From: Tubulanus polymorphus
Taxonomy: Eukaryota; Nemertea; Palaeonemertea; Tubulaniformes; Tubulanidae
Length of the DNA stretch: 64,000 nt
Reading direction: 5' to 3'
NCBI RefSeq assembly: GCF_964204645.1
Contig: NC_134032.1
Location: 15,060,275 to 15,124,274 of the forward strand
Below the pieces are notes generated by a model. It worked only from the letters and a program-made list of their open reading frames with translations, was not told where the DNA came from and did no database searches. This document shows, piece after piece, positions 55,171 through 64,000 of the stretch. The first letter of the stretch is position 1. Each line of letters begins with the position of its first letter. The translations under genes were made by a program, and so were the position numbers.

Positions 55171-55574
55171 CCTCACTCTTCATGTTCTTTCTTTTTCTTA
55201 TGGCTGTCTCTCCTGGCTATGTATCAGTAGAACCCGGCAGTAAGTGTATATATAGGAAATATAGTAATTGAATTAGGTTTGAATCCATCTCAATCAGTGC
55301 TTTTAAAACCAGTAGTAGGGCAACAGTTCACTGTAATCAGTCAGGATCATTGTTTGATGATATTGTTTATTTGCAGCACCATTTGTTCCATGAAACAAGT
55401 TTCAATTCCAAAATGAATCGATGAATTCAATCTTCAATAGCATCATTCTCGATGTATCTCATATAGAGATTTTGGAATAGCTAGCGCGGGAAGGAGGTCG
55501 AGAAGGTAAGGCTAGGTACGATACTGAAACCTGGCAGTTACCTAAATAATGTTTTTATTTACCCTGGTGTCCTA

Positions 55575-55682
55575 ACCAAGGATATGTAAGGATTAAGAGG
55601 TGACATTGAAATAACGCGCACTCACCGGGGATCAAACCCAGGTCTCGTTCATAGAAAGCAAATGTGCTAACTAGTAGATCAA
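55575..55682 (-). mobile_element. tRNA-derived SINE-like element
   Basis: The minus strand reads CTACTAGTTAGCACATTTGC near an A-box position and GACCTGGGTTTGATCCCCGG as a B box. No full tRNA fold, so probably a SINE head. Confidence 0.6.
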
Positions 55683-55689
55683 TAGTCCA

Positions 55690-56446
55690 CTTGACCAGCG
55701 TTTTTTTATCTAACTTGTATTGTACACAACACAGGTACTTTGAAGCGCAACAGAACTGCTGAATATGCATATATTTTCTAATAAGACCTGTGCAGTCAAC
55801 AGGACAGGCTGTCTATACGGGCTTAGAAACATTTAAATATCGAAATTTGAAATATGTGTGTGCTTAAGAAAATACAAATACAAGTGAGTATTTTCAGTAT
55901 ACATGTATTTTGAGTGGAACCAATTTCAAAAATACCAATCACTCAAAATGATGGGCTATTCCACACGTGCTTGTATTGAATAAAATACTAGTGTCACTCC
56001 AAATCCAAATCCAACTCCAGCTCCAACTACTCATGAACTTTAAATAGAAGAATCTTTACAACTATTTATATCCGAAATGTGTCCGTAATTTGTCTCAATT
56101 TTCTCATCTTTTCCACTAAAGTTCATCTATTCAAAAGTCAGAATCTATTCAAAAGCCAAAAATCGCTTGCTCCAACTTGTGAAATCCCAAATATCTCACT
56201 TAGTTTATCAAAAAGGTAACAATACGTGAAAATGTTACGTGTGATATTTTAAATAATGCATCAAACGACCTGTGATACAACAGCACCAGGCTATAGACTC
56301 AACAGCACCAGGCTATATTTTTCCAAAAAAGTTGTAGTAAAAAATACTAAAGTGATGAGAAACTATCGTGTTGATAATCAACATAATAAATCTATTCAAG
56401 TGGGCTGAAAACCAAAATACCCTTTCCCACATTAAGCACACTTTCC
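55690..56446. other. No gene recognised
   Basis: AT-rich sequence with short direct repeats only (ACAGCACCAGGCTATA twice near 56280-56315). Confidence 0.4.
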
Positions 56447-57029
56447 TCTCCCATTTCTCCGACCATGCCCTACCCTATCCTTAACCCTGTACACAGGCCC
56501 TACCCTACATAAACCAAACCAGCATCACTACTGTACCGCCCTCTACCAGCAACCTTTCAATCCATTATAATACACCCTACTGAACATACACACCGTACAC
56601 TACCACATACACCCACCTCGACCAGTTCTACATCAAACTCATCATCGAATCCAACCACATCAAATAACCCTGCATCATCCAACTGACCTTACTGTATCAC
56701 ATTACCCTATCCTACCCTAACTGTACACTACACCATACCCTGCCCCATTCCATACCCAAACCTCATACTCCTCATTCCCTCTATGAGTGAATAAGTAAAA
56801 ATGTTATGATGTTGTAGTTACACGGATGGCAATGATTCTTATCGCTAATGAAGATGAGAGAACAAACATTCTTCAAACTGAGGAGGAATTAGTGAATAAA
56901 TGACAGCAGTGTTACACAGTCAATGTTACATGTACATCAGTTATATCTCTATTAGACTGAAACAATGAGTGAAACTTCTACAGTTACAATCTGACACAAA
57001 TCAGACTGTGTCAGAAAACATTTTTACAA
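56447..57029. repeat. Right arm of the inverted duplication
   Basis: Pairs with 53031-53630 with perhaps 10-15 percent differences. The intervening 2.8 kb holds a 107-bp repeat array and a SINE-like element. Confidence 0.85.
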
Positions 57030-57154
57030 TAGAAAACATTCTACAGCTTTTTCTATTTTCTATATTTCAAATGCTACTTATCTTGTTTCTTCTGCTTCAC
57101 TTGTGATGCTTTCACAGCTCCTGTACTACTCCTATGATGCTGCTCTTGCTACTC

Positions 57155-57233
57155 CTATGATGCTGCTCCTAAAAATGCTCCACCGTTGCCCGAATGGTAT
57201 TTCAAGCCGCGACGATAGTACGTGACATGACAC
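57155..57233 (-). CDS. Possible C-terminal exon CHVTYYRRGLKYHSGNGG
   Basis: After TTCTCTGTTTCAG the minus strand reads CHVTYYRRGLKYHSGNGG then AFLGAAS and stops at TAG, entered in phase 2 of a split codon. The GC-rich start and non-repetitive peptide look coding. No following poly(A) signal found. A 24-bp duplication lies just past the stop (57120-57170). Confidence 0.35.
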
Positions 57234-57334
57234 CTGAAACAGAGAATATAATTTGATTTCACATCTGTTGATTGTAGACTATTCACAAATCACATACATC
57301 AGTTATAGACAATTGAATGAATCAGAAGAACCTT

Positions 57335-57430
57335 GGTTCATTCAGTGGTTCATTCAGTGGTTCATTCAGTGGTCCATTCAGTGGTCCATTCAGTGGTCCA
57401 TTCAGTGGTTCATTCAGTGGTTCATTCAGG
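57335..57430. repeat. 12-bp tandem repeat, 8 copies
   Basis: GGTTCATTCAGT or GGTCCATTCAGT in exact 12-bp register, giving W-F/S-I-Q repeats in one frame. The surrounding 98-codon frame is probably fortuitous. Confidence 0.95.
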
Positions 57431-57719
57431 TTATCATCAATTCAAAAGAAAGAGAATTAGCTAGAATTGTGATACAGGGAACACTCGGATATCAGACATG
57501 TTCAACGTGGCATATGGAAACATTTATGATAACCGCACGTTTCCTGTAACGTTCTCGTGACAGTCCTTCTGCTATACCTAAAATTAATAGTGTTTGATTG
57601 CTGCTCATTGGAACACTCCGGTATCAGACGTGTTTTAATCACAATTCAGGAGGTGAAATTGAAACCACAGACACAGATGGTGGGCGCTGAGCGTTAACCT
57701 GTCAGCCCAAGAAATCATG

Positions 57720-57905
57720 TGCGATGCAATTTACTCCAATGAAGGGTTTGTCGACTAGCTACGAAAGTTGGCCCAGGCCGCAAACCCCACATTGGTCTAT
57801 ATCATTGCCCACAATTTCCGTTCAGCTAGTTCAGTTACTAGTCTATTTATCTAGCCAATCAGAAATCATAGGTGATGCAATAGACCAATGAAGGGTTTGT
57901 GTTGG
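57720..57905. repeat. Short direct and inverted repeats
   Basis: CAATGAAGGGTTTGT occurs at about 57738 and 57888, with an inverted partner (CCACATTGGTCTATATCATT) between. CGACTAGCTACGAAA recurs inverted near 59850. Possibly a small decayed element. Confidence 0.5.
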
Positions 57906-58442
57906 CGTGAGCTTCAGCGGGAGGCAATTCACAGGAGCTCGTAAACTGGCTTGGATTCTATTTTCGGGTTTTTGATAATCTGGCGAGAATCGCGCTAAAT
58001 ATGAACAGTAAATAGATTCAAAATATGACAGAAATACCCTGTGTTGATATTGTTTGTTTTAATTAGGTATTTAATTAACAAATAACATCATGAGATACAA
58101 TCAAACTTGTTCATATCGTTTATCTATAAAGTTACGATAAACAATTGGTCGTTAATGATCAGTATCAGGCGGTCGTGACGCTTACTTTATAAAAAACAAG
58201 GGATGAAATGTTTTTGAATGTGACCGTATTGATATTGATTGTAAAGCTGAGATATGGCGTCTCAACACATGGATTTGAATTCATTCAGTGAGGATGCTTC
58301 GATTAAAGTTAGGCCAGTTTGCTGATTAAATCTATTTTAGTTTCGCATTTCACATATTTCCTTCATTTTTTATGTATCTCTTGGTGGACAGATCGACTTC
58401 CACGATCTTCACACAACAGTCCGTCGAGAGTAGGGTACGAGC

Positions 58443-59288
58443 ACAGGCACTCGCCGATGGGCTTGGGATACAGTTGCTGGGGTTTTTGATAGTGTATTTG
58501 TGTTTTGAGTGGTTATTCTGCAATAAATCCGAGAAAAAACGTCTTGGTACTGATACGTTTATAAAGATAATGGCTGCTGGCTCCACACACGGCGACCTCA
58601 CAAAATACTGAACAAACTTCGTTTTTCAATCTAAAATCAAAACTTTTATTTTATATGACACTTACTAGTGATATGACAGTTATATATCCTATTATTCCAT
58701 CCAATTGTGAGACACTGTCAATTTGTGAAACGTCTTTAGTAATATAAAAGAAAAGGTAGTTGACGAAGCGTGAGCGTATAGGAAAAACTTTACAGGCGTT
58801 GAGACGGCAACACTAGGTCACCGAACGTCGTTCAACCGCTGAGTGACGTCATAACGAAATCCCGCTTTATTTGAATATAGAAGGGGAATACTTGTAGCAG
58901 GTGCCCGTGTGACCTAGTGTTGCCGTCTCAACGCCTGTAAAGTTTTTCCTATACGCTCACGCTTCGTCAACTACCTTTTCTTTTATATTACTAAAGACGT
59001 TTCACAAATTGACAGTGTCTCACAGTCGGATGGAATAATAGGATATATAACTGTCATATCACTAGTAAGTGTCATATAAAATAAAAGTTTTGATTTTAGA
59101 TTGAAAAACGAAGTTTGTTCAGTATTTTGTGAGATCGCCGTGTGTGGAGCCAGCGGCCATTATCTTTTTAAACGTATCAGTACCAAGACATTTCTTCTCG
59201 GATTTATTGCAGAATAACCACTCAAAACACAAATACACTATCAAAAACCCCAGCAACTGTATCCCAAGCCCATCGGCGAGTGCCTGTG
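58443..59288. repeat. Near-perfect inverted repeat, 379-bp arms
   Basis: Arms 58443-58821 and 58909-59288 are reverse complements with only a few mismatches, separated by 87 bp. A transcript from either strand would fold into a ~380-bp duplex. Each arm includes the complement of an AATAAA-containing segment and short frames, none convincingly coding. No target duplication was identified. Confidence 0.92.
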
Positions 59289-59410
59289 GTACGAGAGTTT
59301 ATATTTGAATTGAATTTGCTCGAATAACACATTTGAACGGCTTTAATTTCTATTTTCGAGTAGATTTGATAAACAAACAGTAACAAATAAATGAGACTTT
59401 TTTCACTTAC

Positions 59411-59419
59411 AGTTGCCAT
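59411..59419 (-). CDS. Possible first coding exon (MAT) with donor
   Basis: Minus strand GCTCAATGGCAACT|GTAAGTG: a start codon, three codons and a perfect donor, phase 0, just upstream of the large inverted repeat. It could begin the gene that ends at 57155, but no connecting exon is identified. Confidence 0.25.
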
Positions 59420-59741
59420 TGAGCTAATAAATCTCAAATTGAACTTGACAAAGCGCTGATGTGGTCCAAAATAGTTAGTGAATTATTCATTTATTTACAA
59501 TCGATCAATAGCCGCCATCTTGAAAATATATGCAAATGAGCAGAATCGGAATGAGGCATAAAGGCGGATCCGGACGTACACTCGGACGATCTGTCTCCCT
59601 CTGGGAAAAAACCTGTAGCAAGTATGAAGCTTGATTTCTTCTCCAGAATTGTGCCAAATTTATATTAAATTTTTTACAATGTGCTAAATCTGATCAACCA
59701 TCGAACCCCAGACTGGACATCAGAAAACTAGGTTCACCACA

Positions 59742-59990
59742 TCTTCACCCGTCAAGGGATTCGAACTCATTAAGCTAAAGCCCGTTCCCCTGATAGGAAG
59801 CGAGTTCGGGAGCGATGCCGGGCCCCTGGCAACCTGGGCCAATTTGGGTTTCGTAGCTAGTCGACTAATGGTCGGAACCGAATGCGCTTAATTTCCGAAC
59901 GCTTTCCGGACTATAGTTCCGACTAAGTGACATTCGGTTTCGACTAACGCCGATAACCAAAGTTGGCCCTGGCAAGCGAGGATGACCAAT
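59742..59990. repeat. Dispersed repeat with internal inverted segments
   Basis: Related to 51250-51530 at both ends. The centre (CCTGGGCCAATTTGG ... CCAAAGTTGGCCCTGG) is an imperfect palindrome. 60000-60545 shows nothing recognisable. Confidence 0.55.
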
Positions 59991-60547
59991 CACAGAATGA
60001 GGGTTAGATAATTATAGAGGTCCTAGATATTGAGTAAAAGGAGCGTTAATTAAAAAGCCGACTTAAATTCCTGATATCCCACAGTCATTTAGAAAAAAGA
60101 TCGATAGTATCAACCTTTATTTCCTCCAATCACTTTTTGTAATCCTCATGAAATGAGTGTGGTTCATCTGTCAAAGATATTGTGAAGAAAAGGCATGTCA
60201 CAAGGAATGAGTATGTCATCTTACTTAAACTAGAGGACCACTGAGGAACTGTGTGCTGAAATCAAATTCTTAAAATCCAGAACCTGAAAAATCCCTTCAT
60301 CAAAAACAAAATATTTATGAAATTCAACAATCATTTATTCAAGAACCTTTTACAACATTTTTTCACTCTGAGGTATTGTCACACAAATAAGAATTGAAAT
60401 TTATCAGAAATGACATTCTTTACAATAAACCATTGTTTTTTATATTTAACATAAATCAATTCAACTTATGAACAGAAACAAATTACTGCACTGATCAATT
60501 GAACATGTCACCTAAAAACAGAAATTCTACCAATTCATGAATCAAAA

Positions 60548-61470
60548 CAACTTGTAACTTACCTAAACCTAAACCTGATTCAGAAGTAAAAACCTATTGA
60601 TTTAATCTCTGAAACCCAGAGATTAAAACATCAGATTTATACTTGTGAATCACGTCCTTAAAAAAGTTCTTGTGGATCAAGTTCAACAGTTATGAATTAT
60701 AACTGCCGAACCTGATCGCAGATTATGATTGGAAAACTTGATTCAAATTATCAATTTGAATCAAGTTTTTCCACCTTTTAATCAGTTTTAACAGAACACA
60801 ATAGGAACCATTTTTACCTTACCTAAACCTAAAGTGATCCAGAAGTAAAAACCTATTGATTTAATCTCTGAAACCCAGAAATTAAAACATCAGATTTATA
60901 CTTGTGAATCACCTTAAAACAGTTCTTAATAATTGTGGATTAAGTTCAACAGTTATGAATTATAACTGCCAAACTTGATCGCGGATTATCATTGGAAAAC
61001 TTGATCCAGATTATTAATTTGAATCAAGTTTTTCCACCCATTAATTAGTTTTAACAGAACACAATAGGAACAACTTACAACTTGTCAAAACCCAAAAGTG
61101 ATCCAGAAGTAAAAACCTATTGATTTAATCTCTGAAACTCAGAGATTAAATCATCAGATTTATACTTGTGAATCACGACCTGAAAACAGTTCTCAATATT
61201 CGTGGATTAAGTTCAACAGTTATGAATTATAACTGTTGAGCTTGATCGCGGATTATCATTGGAAAACTTGATTCAAATTATTAATTTGAATCAAGTGTTT
61301 CCACCCTTTAATCAGTCTTAACAGAACAAAATAGGAACCATTTTTAACTTACCTAAACCTAAAGTGATCCAGAAGTAAAACCTTTTGATTTAATATCTGA
61401 AACCCAGAGATTAAAACATCAGATTTACACTTGTGAATCACCTTAAATTCTTAAAAATCTCTGACAGAGT
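60548..61470. repeat. ~265-bp tandem repeat with palindromes, 3.5 copies
   Basis: Units recur at about 60557, 60816, 61078 and 61347 (TTACCTAAACCTAAAGTGATC...). Each contains a strong palindrome, AACTTGATTCAAATT with its complement, and CAGTTATGAATTATAACTG. On the minus strand each ends TTTAG|GTAAG, a potential donor. Confidence 0.85.
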
Positions 61471-61830
61471 TCAACATTAATGAATTATAACTGTCAAACT
61501 TGATCAGAGATTTTCTGTAGACGAGTCTAAACACAACATAAAATCCTATAAATTTTGTTAACTTCAATATTTTCTATTTTTCATCCATTAATCATAAATT
61601 ACATGCATCTCATTATTTTCTCATTACAACCTAAACTCAATTCATTTACATTCAATCATTTCTTTACTCTTTTTTTCTAGTCTTTGTTGATTCTGTTGGA
61701 TGCGAACGAACGAAAGTCACCAATTATACTTAAACAGTTTCAACACCTTTAAACTCCTTCCACTTGATCCATTACGCGAATACACAACTTTTACAACTTC
61801 CAATCATTATGAAATTGCGGTTCTCAACAC

Positions 61831-62345
61831 TGAATTACACTGGTCCGGTTCATCGTTTAATTGCGGTTCTCGACACTGAATTACACTGGTCCGGTTCATC
61901 GTTTAATTGCGGTTCTCGACACTGAATTACACTGGTCCGATTCATCGTTTAATTGCGGTTCTCGGCACTGAATTACACTGGTCCGATTCATCGTTTAATT
62001 GCGGTTCTGGACACTGAATTACACTGGTCCGGTTCATCGTTTAATTGCGGTTCTGGACACTGAATTACACTGGTCCGGTTCATCGTTTAATTGCAGTTCT
62101 CGACACTGAATTACACTGGTCCGGTTCATCGTTTAATTGCGGTTCTGGACACTGAATTACACTGGTCCGGTTCATCGTTTAATTGCAGTTCTCGACACTG
62201 AATTACACTGGTCCGGTTCATTGTTTAATTGCGGTTCTCAACAATGAATTACACTGGTCCGGTTTATCGTTTAATTGCGGTTGTGGACACTGAATTACAC
62301 TGGTCCGGTTCATCGTTTAATTGCGGTTCTCGGCACTGAATTACG
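61831..62345. repeat. 46-bp minisatellite, 12 copies
   Basis: Unit TGAATTACACTGGTCCGGTT plus CATCGTTTAATTGCGGTTCTCGACAC (split here), with starts every 46 bp from 61831 to 62337. Substitutions are few and no copy is shortened. Confidence 0.95.
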
Positions 62346-62569
62346 TGAAGTTCAGCCGAGTAATCACTGCGCATTGGTTTGCATAGAAATTGTTTTGAAC
62401 GGAACTGCACTGCATTGGTTCACACGGAATTCTACTGGTGTGAACAGAACTGTTTTCATGGTTTCAATCACATTGGTTCGATCTCAATAACTATCCTATA
62501 GATGCAAAGTGTTGGTTCAATGAAATAGCAGAGTCTTGATTTTTGCTGCATGTGTATCTCAACAAATGA

Positions 62570-63265
62570 CAAACTGAAAAGACAAAAAATAAACAACAAA
62601 TAAATAAAGATGTCAAAGTCAACTCACTTATTGAAAAAAAAGGCTTTCAAGAATTTCATAGAAAAACATGAGATAATTACCTGATTTGTTTGAGTGATGA
62701 TTTCTAAGCTGCAACTTGCGAACAATTCGTATCTGGTTATATCAGGAAGTCGCAATGAGATTTTCTTCAATCTACGCCGAATTAAGTCTTCAATATCTTA
62801 AGTAACATTGTAACAGTTTCTGACTATAACTGATCACAGCTAATTGAAAACTGAAAAGACAAAAAATAAACAATAAATGAATAAGATTCCAAAGTCATTT
62901 AATCGGAAAAACCAACGATAATAAATGATAGGCGATTTCATACAGAAATATAAGATAATTACCTGATTTGCTTGTCAGATGAATTCTATGTTGCCAGTTG
63001 TACGGACAATTTGTGAATAAATCTCTTAATATCAAAAAACCGCAATAAGATTTCTAACCGCTGAATAATGTCTGTTATCTTAACTACCGGTACCATTGTA
63101 ACAGCAAATTGAAAACTGAAAAGACAAAAATAAATGACAAATGAATAAAGATTTCAGAGTAAACTCATTAAATTTTAAAAACAAACGGGTAAAATAAGCG
63201 TTTCATACTAAAATATAAGATAATTACCTGATTTGCTCGTGAGATGAACTGCAAGTCACCAGATG
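62570..63265. repeat. ~272-bp tandem repeat carrying a conserved splice donor, 3 copies
   Basis: Each unit has AACTGAAAAGACAAAAA and, on the minus strand, CAAATCAG|GTAATTATCT after an ATTCATCTGACAAG-like stretch. Unit bodies have diverged, but the donor region is almost unchanged. Possible duplicated leader exons of a minus-strand gene. Confidence 0.75.
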
Positions 63266-63355
63266 TTCTAAGTCTGCTGAAGCTGAGTATGGTTGGTATG
63301 TGAGTAGTGGATTTCATTCAGGAGCTGATTAATTACTGATTACTGCTTCCTCTGA

Positions 63356-63540
63356 TGTTGTTGTTGTTGTTGTCGCTGATTCTGTCGTCTTTCTGTCGTC
63401 TTGTTGATTTACAATATATTTTTTTTTTACAATATTTTTTTTTCTTACATCACTTTTTTTCTTTCAAACAATAATTATTCTTCCTTTTAAATTTAAACAA
63501 TACCTTTTTTGATCAAACAATTTTTTTTAAATCGTTATTT
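63356..63540. repeat. (GTT)n and T-rich low-complexity stretch
   Basis: GTTGTTGTTGTTGTTGT at about 63358-63375, TCTGTCGTC repeats to 63405, then long T runs to 63540. Confidence 0.85.
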
Positions 63541-63595
63541 TGATTATTTAGAAACTAGGAATTACTAAATTGAGACAATCAAATCTTGACAATTA

Positions 63596-63830
63596 GAGGT
63601 TTGGTTCCTGATATTCAAATCAAAGATTTTCTAATCTTCATAATTAACAGGTTTGATTCCTGATATTCAAATCAAAGATTTTCTAATCTTCATAATTAAC
63701 AGGTTTGATTCCTGATATTCAAATCAAAGATTTTCTAATCTTCATAATTAACAGGTTTGATTCCTGATATTCAAATCAAAGATTTTCTAATCTTCATAAT
63801 TAACAGGTTTGATTCCTGATATTCAAAAAA
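63596..63830. repeat. 52-bp tandem repeat, about 4.5 copies
   Basis: Unit CAGGTTTGATTCCTGATATT followed by CAAATCAAAGATTTTCTAAT and CTTCATAATTAA. The last copies to 63940 are degenerate. Confidence 0.93.
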
Positions 63831-64000
63831 CTTTTCATTCAAAATTCTTTCAATGTTCATAATTAGAAGTTTAGCTCCTGATTTTTTAATCAAGGCATTT
63901 AAATCTGACAATTGACAATTGACAGGTTTGATTCCTGATTTTTAACCGACGCAGTTTTCTCAAATGTGTCTCGAGACAAAGTAGATTTAACTGCAGCCTC

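Noticed and set aside
57253-57549. 98-codon plus-strand frame with W-F-I-Q repeats
   Set aside because: A 12-bp repeat keeps it open, and it overlaps proposed minus-strand splice sites.

Overview
This is eukaryotic, almost certainly metazoan, DNA. It has GT-AG introns with short exons, tRNA-derived SINE-like elements, non-autonomous DNA transposons with terminal inverted repeats, and many satellites. A marine lophotrochozoan-type invertebrate is my best guess, but nothing in the window fixes the taxon. Most of it is AT-rich and repetitive, and only two gene models are convincing.

Layout. 1-9117 is a mosaic of nearly identical segmental duplications carrying tiny minus-strand exon-like pieces. 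9120-10740 holds further minus-strand exon-like pieces, one in three tandem copies. 10780-13101 is a 31-bp minisatellite of about 75 copies. 13150-16440 holds more minus-strand exon-like pieces, including a proline-rich module repeated about eight times inside a segmental duplication. 16970-18040 looks like the 3' end of a plus-strand transcript. 17889-34970 is a higher-order satellite: about 12 copies of a ~400-bp module, separated by runs of 77-85-bp repeats and by 11 copies of a 166-bp palindromic element. 35000-37360 is mixed repeats with two weak plus-strand exons.

37376-38479 (+) encodes a small secreted cysteine-containing peptide precursor: a signal-peptide exon joins in phase 0 to an acidic four-cysteine exon. 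Convergent with it, 39686-49907 (-) holds the main find, a complete 28-exon gene for a predicted 1396-residue type I membrane receptor. Its order is signal peptide, eight CUB domains (three exons each), one transmembrane helix, and a 401-residue cytoplasmic tail with 21 tandem acidic tyrosine motifs of the form E-D-(T/D)-Y-(I/V). Every splice phase agrees, every exon is open, and the total coding length of 4191 nt divides by three. One CUB domain has lost both cysteines of one disulfide together. The combination resembles a tyrosine-phosphorylated adhesion or immune-type receptor (CDCP1 is the nearest architecture I know), with a tail like the multi-YxxP substrate region of p130Cas.

50050-64000 is mostly repeats with a few weak minus-strand exons. 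It includes a ~380-bp near-perfect inverted repeat (58443-59288), an inverted duplication of ~590 bp with arms 2.8 kb apart, and several minisatellites (12, 22, 46, 52, ~107, ~265 and ~272 bp). Exon predictions outside the receptor and the secreted peptide rest on splice motifs and open frames alone and are low confidence.
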